A DNA stretch of 11,034 bases. Source: Oscillospiraceae bacterium. Lineage in GTDB: Bacteria; Bacillota; Clostridia; Oscillospirales; Oscillospiraceae. Below the pieces are notes generated by a model, which did no database searches, was not told the origin of the DNA, and saw nothing but the letters and a program-made list of their open reading frames with translations. Below, one piece after another: positions 6,714 to 11,034 of this stretch. The translations under genes and the position numbers were made by a program. Each line of letters opens with the position of its first letter. The first letter of the stretch is position 1. The stretch is taken from the NCBI GenBank assembly GCA_028708585.1, contig JAQVYO010000045.1, positions 1 through 11,034 of the forward strand, given 5' to 3'.

Positions 6714-7139
6714 ATGCATAAGAATCAGGAAGAGCAGGGAGCGAAGTTGATCGGCGGCTTTTTACGTATCGTTACCGGGAGTGCGGCGGGACTTCTTGTC
6801 TGCTTGCTCTTTTTGGGCGTTTGCGCCTGGGCGGTGTCCGCTGGTCGTTTGCCCGCTTCCATGTTGTATCATCTCTGCCTGGCCGGCTGTTTTTTGGGCG
6901 GCCTTTGCGGAGGCCTTTTCGCACTGCGGGGGAGAATGGGCCGCATGCTGCTGATCGGCCTTGGAACGGGGGTGGTGTTCTTTCTCTTTCTGCTGATGGC
7001 GGGGGGCTTGTTTTTCCCGAGTATATCTCCGGCGGAGGGCGGATTGGGGCTTTTCTGCGGAAGCTTGGCCGGCGGAGGACTCGCCGGAATTATTGGCGCC
7101 AGGCCCCGGCGGAGAAAAGTAAAGGTATACAGAAAGTAA
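6714..7139 (+). CDS. Small four-helix membrane protein, TIGR04086-like
   Basis: A 141-residue integral membrane protein of unknown function. A short hydrophilic start (1-12) is followed by about four hydrophobic segments (roughly 18-42, 52-71, 77-102, 110-128), rich in Gly and Leu, and a basic tail (ARPRRRKVKVYRK) that should stay in the cytoplasm. Size, topology and position just after yajC match the TIGR04086 family (B. subtilis YrzE-like) that I know from Firmicutes; this is recognition by context, not a profile hit. AAGGGGGG (6699-6706) lies 7 nt before the ATG. It is separated from yajC by a strong terminator, yet I see no convincing sigma-A promoter in the 75 bp after that hairpin, so it may depend on read-through or another sigma factor. 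Confidence 0.8.
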   Translation: MHKNQEEQGAKLIGGFLRIVTGSAAGLLVCLLFLGVCAWAVSAGRLPASMLYHLCLAGCFLGGLCGGLFALRGRMGRMLLIGLGTGVVFFLFLLMAGGLFFPSISPAEGGLGLFCGSLAGGGLAGIIGARPRRRKVKVYRK

Positions 7140-7214
7140 TTGCCGGAAACCATTCGCCTATCTAAATATTGTGGGTGATCACGCGTGAAAACGCAAAATA
7201 TTGCAGAAGATTCA

Positions 7215-7242
7215 GCCCCGGTCCGCTCCGGGGCCGTTTTTT
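7215..7242 (+). terminator. Intrinsic terminator after the membrane-protein gene
   Basis: GCCCCGG (7215-7221), a 6-nt loop, CCGGGGC (7228-7234), then CG and six T (7237-7242). A textbook terminator that isolates the upstream genes from proC. Confidence 0.92.
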
Positions 7243-7251
7243 GCTTGCGAA

Positions 7252-7276
7252 GTTTACATAATCACGTTTACATAAT
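7252..7276 (+). repeat. Direct repeat GTTTACATAAT x2
   Basis: Identical 11-base copies at 7252-7262 and 7266-7276, with a 14-base period, lie between the terminator and the proC promoter. Each contains TTTACA, a -35-like hexamer; the second has TATACA 16 nt downstream (7289-7294), which might be a second, upstream promoter for proC. It may equally be a tandem protein-binding site. Confidence 0.7.
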
Positions 7277-7296
7277 ATTTGTAGAGAATATACAAA

Positions 7297-7322
7297 ATTT
7301 GATTTTTCTATTTGATTTTTCT
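7297..7322 (+). repeat. Perfect 13-bp tandem repeat ATTTGATTTTTCT x2
   Basis: Two abutting identical copies, 7297-7309 and 7310-7322, just ahead of the proC -35 box at 7332. This is either replication slippage in AT-rich DNA or a pair of regulator sites / an UP-like AT-rich element. Confidence 0.8.
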
Positions 7323-7331
7323 TTCTGCGGG

Positions 7332-7360
7332 TTGCGAAATAATTTAAAATGGATTATAGT
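7332..7360 (+). promoter_or_regulatory. Promoter for proC
   Basis: TTGCGA (7332-7337), exact 17-nt spacer, TATAGT (7355-7360, five of six). The predicted start is near 7367, 43 nt before the proC start codon, with the AT-rich tandem repeats directly upstream. Confidence 0.75.
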
Positions 7361-7409
7361 AATAAAACATTTTAAATTTCAATCGGAACAAGTAAGGGAG
7401 TGAAACGCT

Positions 7410-8213
7410 TTGTACGATACACGTCTAGGCATTATCGGCGCCGGGAATATGGCATCCGCGATTCTCAATGGCGTGCTGGAGAAAAGGATTTTTCCGGTGG
7501 ATGATATTATCGTGTCCAACCGAAGCGAATCCAAATTGGAGACGTGGAAGGAAAAGGGTATTCAGGTTACAACCGATAACCTTAAAGTGGTGCTGGAATC
7601 CGACGTTATTATTTTAGCGGTCAAGCCTCAATCCATGGAAGAGGTTATAAAGAATATCGGTCTTGCCGCAGAGGGAAAATGCGTTGTGTCTATAGCGGCC
7701 GGTGTTTCCAGAGAATATTTAAGGGACCGCCTGGGTCCTGATGTGTTTTTGGTTCGGGCAATGCCCAATATGCCGCTTCTGGCGGGCTATGGCGCAACTG
7801 CCATTACTTATCCGTATGGAACGCCGGATCCTCTGTTTCAGGCGGTGGTGTCCATTTTTGACGCTTCTGGAACCACGGTGTTGATGCACGAAAAAACAAT
7901 GAACGAGATTATTGCGGTCAACGGATCCAGCCCGGCATATTTTTTCCGTATGGCAAACGCTATGGTAAATTGGGCCAAGGAGCAGGGAATCGACCCGGAG
8001 AGTGCTTTGACTCTCACCGCGAAATCTATGGAAGGAGCCTCCAAATTACTGCTGTCCGGAGATAAGACGCTGAAAGAATGGATCGATCAGGTGTGCTCTC
8101 CCGGAGGGACGACGCTGGCGGCGCTTTCTGCGTTTGATGAGATGGAGTTTGATGGCATGATAGCCGAGGCAATGAACCGCTGCACGAAGCGGGCCAATGA
8201 ATTGGGCCAATAA
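7410..8213 (+). CDS. proC: Pyrroline-5-carboxylate reductase
   Basis: Reduces 1-pyrroline-5-carboxylate to L-proline with NAD(P)H, the last step of proline synthesis; a cytoplasmic oligomer. The 267-residue length is typical. It shows the dinucleotide-binding GIIGAGNMASAI (7-18), SNRS (36-39), AVKPQ (70-74), RAMPNMP (116-122), GSSPAY (172-177) and the C-terminal P5CR signature around SPGGTTLAAL (230-239). It starts at TTG (7410), chosen because AGGGAG (7395-7400) is 9 nt upstream and the Rossmann motif begins immediately; the GTG at 7400 is in another frame. It stands alone, between its own promoter and a stretch with no plus-strand gene. No proA or proB is adjacent. Confidence 0.96.
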   Translation: MYDTRLGIIGAGNMASAILNGVLEKRIFPVDDIIVSNRSESKLETWKEKGIQVTTDNLKVVLESDVIILAVKPQSMEEVIKNIGLAAEGKCVVSIAAGVSREYLRDRLGPDVFLVRAMPNMPLLAGYGATAITYPYGTPDPLFQAVVSIFDASGTTVLMHEKTMNEIIAVNGSSPAYFFRMANAMVNWAKEQGIDPESALTLTAKSMEGASKLLLSGDKTLKEWIDQVCSPGGTTLAALSAFDEMEFDGMIAEAMNRCTKRANELGQ

Positions 8214-8214
8214 T

Positions 8215-8460
8215 CTATTGTCCGGCTTTTGCGTATTTTAAGAAACGTTGTTTATATGGAAGAGGCTTGCCTTTTGCCGGATTTGCAGGCGTTTTTCTTG
8301 GCGCTGAAAATTTGGTTGTCAAAAAGAAGGCCTTTTCTTTTATCGCTTCTGAAAACAGCAAGTGCATTCTATGAGCGATATTTATGGCGGCGAGATATCT
8401 CTTCCCAAGGTGGTTTGACAGCGTTCCGCTTTTCTGGTGGGTTTCCGTTTGGAATAACAT
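8215..8460 (-). CDS. Doubtful 81-residue ORF convergent with proC
   Basis: I do not recognise this product. It begins MLFQTETHQKSGTLSNHLG, is basic (Lys/Arg-rich, with KTPANPAKGKPLP near the end), and has no obvious membrane segment or motif. In its favour: a strong GGGGAGG (8474-8468) exactly 7 nt before the ATG, and it fills an otherwise unexplained 290-bp gap, stopping one base after the proC stop on the other strand. Against it: no good minus-strand promoter fits in the 44 bp before spoIIM, its third-base GC is not clearly coding-like, and its Shine-Dalgarno site is one arm of an inverted repeat that may have arisen for another reason. A plus-strand frame of 77 codons (8229-8462) covers the same DNA and is no better. 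Confidence 0.22.
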   Translation of the reverse strand: MLFQTETHQKSGTLSNHLGKRYLAAINIAHRMHLLFSEAIKEKAFFLTTKFSAPRKTPANPAKGKPLPYKQRFLKYAKAGQ

Positions 8461-8461
8461 A

Positions 8462-8506
8462 ATTTGTCCTCCCCATTCATACCTTGTCTTGAGAGGTGGG
8501 ACAAAT
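8462..8506 (+). promoter_or_regulatory. Hairpin that could mask the spoIIM ribosome-binding site
   Basis: ATTTGTCCT (8462-8470) pairs with GGGACAAAT (8498-8506); after one mismatch, CC pairs with GG (8472-8473/8495-8496). The right arm overlaps the Shine-Dalgarno AGAGGTG (8492-8498) and the first two bases of the spoIIM ATG. If transcribed as one RNA, it would reduce translation initiation of spoIIM. Confidence 0.5.
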
Positions 8507-9107
8507 GAACGGGCGAAAAGTTGCAGTGCAAAATCGAGCGGTTCCCAGCGAAGAGCGCAGCGGCGCATTGTTTCTTCTGGCGGGTTTTTTTCTGGTTGGC
8601 GGGCTCTTGGGATGCTTACTGGCCTCCCGCGTGGGCGGAGGGGCAAATGACAGCCTTTCTTCATATATTAAAGGATATTTAACGGCGGTGCATACAGGGG
8701 AAGCAAATTCTCCCGGGATTTTTCCCGTCTTATGGGAAAATTTTAGGTATCCAGTTGCCTGCGTGGTATTGGGGGTTACCTCGGCAGGCGCGGTAATGGT
8801 GCCCATTGTTTTCGCTGTACGGGGATTTTTCCTTTCCTTTGCCGTTTCTTCCTTCGTCTGTATGTTTGGAGGGCGCGGCCTTTTAATGGCGGCCGGCGTA
8901 TTTCTTCCGGCTGGACTTGTGGTCATACCGTGTATGTTTTTACTGGGTATTTTGATGCTGCGGCCGACAGGAAAGATAACGATGCGGGGCTGTCTGCCTG
9001 CCTTTGGCGTTTGTGCCGGGGCACTGTTGCTGATTACATTATACGAATGTCTTCTGGCCCCCAAAATTTTAGGACTTTTGGCCAGCGTTTTGTTGCAGGG
9101 AAGCTGA
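8505..9107 (+). CDS. spoIIM: Stage II sporulation protein M
   Basis: A polytopic mother-cell membrane protein which in B. subtilis anchors SpoIIP and SpoIID in the engulfment (DMP) complex that thins and remodels septal peptidoglycan. The 200-residue protein has a short polar start, then about five hydrophobic spans (roughly 20-41, 82-103, 105-122, 126-151, 165-185), the number known for SpoIIM. A polar loop after the first span contains SYIKGYL. The segment FAVRGFFLSFAVSSFV (103-118) is the family's recognisable centre. The start at 8505 is set by AGAGGTG 6 nt upstream; an in-frame GTG at 8496 lies inside that site. It precedes a tyrosine recombinase gene, as spoIIM and ripX/xerD are near each other in B. 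subtilis. Expression would be expected from sigma-E, but I cannot point to a convincing sigma-E promoter. Confidence 0.88.
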   Translation: MNGRKVAVQNRAVPSEERSGALFLLAGFFLVGGLLGCLLASRVGGGANDSLSSYIKGYLTAVHTGEANSPGIFPVLWENFRYPVACVVLGVTSAGAVMVPIVFAVRGFFLSFAVSSFVCMFGGRGLLMAAGVFLPAGLVVIPCMFLLGILMLRPTGKITMRGCLPAFGVCAGALLLITLYECLLAPKILGLLASVLLQGS

Positions 9108-9111
9108 GCGA

Positions 9112-9155
9112 AAAGGAACGTTCAACCATTCCTTTCCTGACTCCATTATGGAAAG
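9112..9155 (+). promoter_or_regulatory. Two mutually exclusive hairpins between spoIIM and the recombinase gene
   Basis: AAAGGAA (9112-9118) can pair with TTCCTTT (9129-9135). Alternatively CTTTCC (9132-9137) can pair with GGAAAG (9150-9155), the only Shine-Dalgarno-like sequence of the downstream gene. Positions 9132-9135 are shared, so only one can form. The arms are short (7 and 6 bp). Confidence 0.35.
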
Positions 9156-9164
9156 AAGTATAAG

Positions 9165-10043
9165 ATGGATTATTTAAAAGCGTTTGATAATTATTTGACA
9201 ACCGAAAAAAAGGTCGCAGCCAATACCCGCTCTTCTTATCTGCGTGATGTGAAACAATTTGCCCGGTATTTGCAAAATGAGGGTCAGGATTTGGCCGTCA
9301 TTTCCTCAAAAACGGTTGACCTTTACACTGGATTTTTGGCCAATCGCGGAAAATCCGCAGCAACTGTTATGAGGACGTTATCATCCCTCAAATGTTTTTA
9401 CAGCTATTTGCAGCGCGAGGGAGTTATCTTGAGTAATCCGGCCCGGGAAGTTGCTCCGGCGAAGGTGGAGCGGCATTTACCCGAGATCCTGACCAGCAAA
9501 GAGGTAGAACTTCTTTTGGAGCAGCCTCAGTGCATTGACTTGAAAGGATACCGGGACCGCGCTATGCTGGAACTTTTATATGCCACTGGCATTCGCGTGG
9601 GTGAGCTGATTAACCTGAATGTGGATGATTTGAATTTAAGCGCCTCGCTGCTGCGCTGTGCCGGCAGGAAAAAAGTGCGTAATATTCCTTTGTACCCTGC
9701 CGCCGTTAAGGCGCTTTCCGAATATGTCCGGGATATCCGGCCGTGTATGGTTGCGGTGGCGGACGAACAAGCACTTTTTGTAAATATGAACGGGGAACGC
9801 ATGAGCCGACAGGGATTTTGGAAGATTATAAAGCATTACCAGGAAAAGGCGCATATTCAAAAGGACATTACCCCGCATACCCTACGGCATTCGTTTGCCG
9901 CGCATTTGCTGGAAAACGGCGCGGATCTCCGATCGATCCAGGAAATGTTGGGGCATGCCGATATTTCTTCTACACAGATCTACACCAGAGTAGTTAACCA
10001 GCATCTCAAGTCCGTATACAATAAAGCGCATCCAAGGGCGTAG
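9165..10043 (+). CDS. xerD: Tyrosine recombinase of the XerC/XerD type
   Basis: Probably resolves chromosome dimers at dif during division. The 292 residues are the usual Xer length. The N-terminal SAM-like core-binding domain is about 1-90 and the catalytic domain about 105-290. Catalytic residues are all present: Arg144 in ATGIRVGEL, the beta-hairpin lysine at 169/170, His238 and Arg241 in HTLRHSFAAHLL, His264 in MLGHADISST, and the nucleophile Tyr273 in QIYTRV. The C-terminal tail needed for partner contact is present. The hairpin loop (RCAGRKKVRNIPL) seems about one residue shorter than the common GKGxKER form. GGAAAG is 9 nt before the ATG, a weak site inside a possible hairpin. It follows spoIIM by 57 bp and is probably co-transcribed; the neighbourhood argues for a housekeeping XerD rather than an element integrase. 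XerC versus XerD cannot be settled here. Confidence 0.88.
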   Translation: MDYLKAFDNYLTTEKKVAANTRSSYLRDVKQFARYLQNEGQDLAVISSKTVDLYTGFLANRGKSAATVMRTLSSLKCFYSYLQREGVILSNPAREVAPAKVERHLPEILTSKEVELLLEQPQCIDLKGYRDRAMLELLYATGIRVGELINLNVDDLNLSASLLRCAGRKKVRNIPLYPAAVKALSEYVRDIRPCMVAVADEQALFVNMNGERMSRQGFWKIIKHYQEKAHIQKDITPHTLRHSFAAHLLENGADLRSIQEMLGHADISSTQIYTRVVNQHLKSVYNKAHPRA

Positions 10044-10074
10044 TTCGCTCTGGGAAAACGGAGTTCCTTTTTAA

Positions 10075-10135
10075 ACGACCAAACCCGCGCGCGGCTCATA
10101 GCCGGCGCGGGTTTGGTCGTGATTCTTTATTTTTA
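10075..10135 (+). terminator. Long hairpin terminator between convergent xerD and ridA
   Basis: A perfect 16-bp stem, ACGACCAAACCCGCGC (10075-10090) with its complement at 10105-10120, continues inward as CGGCT-CAT-AGCCG. The plus strand then has a T-rich GATTCTTTATTTTTA tract. On the minus strand the following T-run is poor, so it is mainly a terminator for the recombinase gene, but the stem may also stop ridA transcripts. Confidence 0.88.
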
Positions 10136-10510
10136 TACCTTTGCTATAATTTCCATTTCGATTTTTGCATTGGCGGGAAGGGCGGCCACTTGTACACAGG
10201 AACGGGCGGGCGGATTCTGAGGGAAATAGCTGGCATAGATTTCGTTTACCAAAGGAAAATTTTTGAGATCTGTAAGAAAAACAGTAGTTTTCACCACGTT
10301 GCCCAGCGTAAGTCCCGCAGCGCTTAAAATTGCCTTTACATTTTGAAAAACCTGATGGGTTTGAGATTCGACATCCTCTCCGGCTAAAACGCTGGATTCC
10401 GGAACAAGTCCGATCTGGCCTGAAGCAAACAAAAGTTCCCCTGCCAGAACGGCGTGGGAGTACGGTCCGATGGCGGCGGGGGCACCGGCGGCATGGATGG
10501 TTTTAAGCAT
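10133..10510 (-). CDS. ridA: RidA-family enamine/imine deaminase
   Basis: Hydrolyses reactive 2-aminoacrylate-type enamines and imines released by pyridoxal-phosphate enzymes; acts as a cytoplasmic trimer. The 125-residue protein has the family's normal length and motifs: AAIGPYSHAV (12-21), FASGQIG (28-34), ILSAAG (61-66), VVKTTVFLTDL (72-82), and PPARSCVQVAALP (100-112) with the substrate-binding Arg103, then IEMEIIA with Glu120. Arg103 and Glu120 correspond to the residues known to define active RidA. AGGAAG read on the minus strand is 9 nt before the ATG at 10510. It stands alone, convergent with the recombinase gene and divergent from ruvC, with its own promoter. The related sub-families Rid1-Rid7 differ subtly; the PPARS context favours the true RidA group. 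Confidence 0.95.
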   Translation of the reverse strand: MLKTIHAAGAPAAIGPYSHAVLAGELLFASGQIGLVPESSVLAGEDVESQTHQVFQNVKAILSAAGLTLGNVVKTTVFLTDLKNFPLVNEIYASYFPQNPPARSCVQVAALPANAKIEMEIIAKV

Positions 10511-10543
10511 GCGAAAACACTTCCTTTTTATTTCATACTTGAT

Positions 10544-10571
10544 ATTATAAGGGGAAAAGAGAAAAAAACAA
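10544..10571 (-). promoter_or_regulatory. Promoter for ridA
   Basis: On the minus strand a perfect -10 TATAAT (10549-10544) with TTGTTT (10571-10566) 16 nt upstream. The -35 is weak, but the spacer is a pyrimidine tract. The predicted start is about 25-30 nt before the ridA ATG. Confidence 0.65.
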
Positions 10572-10624
10572 GAGCGTTTGTCGTTTCCGAGTTGCGGGGA
10601 CGGATAGGGATTTTGGAAAACTTA

Positions 10625-10653
10625 TTGCCTTTTTGAGGTCCGGCATGTACAAT
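10625..10653 (+). promoter_or_regulatory. Promoter for ruvC
   Basis: TTGCCT (10625-10630, four of six), 17-nt spacer, TACAAT (10648-10653, five of six). The predicted start is near 10660, 41 nt before the ruvC GTG. It is divergent from the ridA promoter about 75 bp away. Confidence 0.7.
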
Positions 10654-10700
10654 AAAGGAAAGAAGCTTCATTGTTTATTGCGCTGGAAGGAGCGGAATTT

Positions 10701-11034
10701 GTGATTATCATGGGGGTGGACCCGGGAATCGCCACGGTAGGATTTGGATTTCTATCCGTGGATAAGCAAAGGCAGGCCGTGCTGCAATATGGGACCGTCA
10801 CAACACCTGCGGAACTGCCCCTGTCTACAAGGCTTTTGCAGATTGCGGAGGATCTGGAGACGCTGATTGCGCAGTTTCATCCCGATGAGATGGCGGTGGA
10901 AGAGCTGTTTTTCAATACCAACGTGAAAACTGGAATTTCAGTGGCGCATGGCAGGGGTGTGATTTTGCTGACCGCGGAGAAATGCGGGCTTCCTATTTAC
11001 GAATATACGCCGCTGCAGGTGAAACAAGCGGTGG
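10701..11034 (+). CDS. ruvC: Holliday junction resolvase RuvC, N-terminal part cut by window edge
   Basis: Cleaves Holliday junctions at symmetrical sites, together with the RuvAB branch migration motor. The first 111 codons are present. The start GTG at 10701 follows AAGGAG (10687-10692) by 8 nt. The amino end MIIMGVDPGIATVGFG places the first catalytic Asp at residue 7, and VEELFF (66-71) supplies the second acidic site at Glu67. The VAHGRGVILL segment (81-90) and YTPLQVKQAV (102-111) are typical RuvC sequence. The remaining two catalytic acidic residues lie past the window. ruvA and ruvB would be expected downstream. The frame is open to the last base. Confidence 0.95.
   Translation, partial: MIIMGVDPGIATVGFGFLSVDKQRQAVLQYGTVTTPAELPLSTRLLQIAEDLETLIAQFHPDEMAVEELFFNTNVKTGISVAHGRGVILLTAEKCGLPIYEYTPLQVKQAV

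Noticed and set aside
6667..6725. GCATAAGAAT repeated at 6667-6676 and 6716-6725
   Set aside because: A single 10-base repeat, the second copy inside the start of a coding region; no spacing logic or palindrome.
7185..7403. 72-codon plus frame upstream of proC
   Set aside because: Runs through a textbook terminator, tandem repeats and the proC promoter; no ribosome-binding site.
8478..8485. CATACCTT as a sigma-E -10 for spoIIM, with ACATAATT upstream as -35
   Set aside because: It would start transcription about at the Shine-Dalgarno site, leaving almost no leader; the match to sigma-E consensus is partial.
9165..10043. Recombinase as integrase of a mobile element
   Set aside because: No attachment-site repeats, tRNA target or cargo genes nearby; the housekeeping neighbours and Xer-like length favour a chromosomal XerC/D.
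1..11034. CRISPR array, toxin-antitoxin, retron or other defence island
   Set aside because: No regularly spaced repeats, and no nuclease, reverse transcriptase, or paired small toxin genes; the gene content is housekeeping and sporulation.

Overview
The window looks like ordinary chromosome of an endospore-forming, low-to-medium-GC Firmicute of the class Clostridia. Support comes from the gene content (spoIIM, a SpoIID/LytB-domain protein, a clostridial yajC / small membrane protein pair), the strong Gram-positive Shine-Dalgarno sites, and a lysine riboswitch ahead of asd-dapA. The genus cannot be fixed from sequence alone. Eleven protein genes are well supported; dapA and ruvC run off the left and right edges. 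I see no rRNA, tRNA, insertion sequence, prophage, CRISPR array or defence system.

Layout. (1) Positions 1-1817, minus strand: a lysine-biosynthesis operon. A sigma-A-type promoter (1817-1789) drives a leader with a lysine riboswitch (1757-1582) and an intrinsic terminator (1527-1488), then asd and dapA, which make aspartate semialdehyde and condense it with pyruvate. (2) 1864-7139, plus strand: a secreted SPOR + SpoIID/LytB protein, queA and tgt (queuosine tRNA modification), a promoter and a leader of about 170 nt, yajC (Sec accessory subunit), and a four-helix membrane protein. (3) 7140-8213: a terminator, two short tandem duplications, a promoter, and proC (proline synthesis). (4) 8214-10043: a 290-bp stretch with a doubtful minus-strand small ORF, then spoIIM (engulfment) and a XerC/D-type tyrosine recombinase. 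(5) 10044-11034: a shared hairpin terminator between convergent genes, ridA on minus, and divergent promoters leading to ruvC on plus.

How the genes fit together. Queuosine synthesis uses Tgt (inserts preQ1 in tRNA) followed by QueA (adds the cyclopentenediol precursor). Asd and DapA are consecutive and under one lysine-sensing leader. SpoIIM and SpoIID-family proteins act together in peptidoglycan remodelling during engulfment, although the SpoIID-family protein here may be a paralogue rather than the sporulation enzyme itself. XerD and RuvC both act on recombination intermediates or chromosome dimers.

I did not find a clearly new system. The items most worth a second look are regulatory RNA structures: a near copy of the riboswitch terminator's 3' arm inside the aptamer (a natural antiterminator candidate), the long yajC leader, and hairpins that could mask the ribosome-binding sites of spoIIM and of the recombinase gene.
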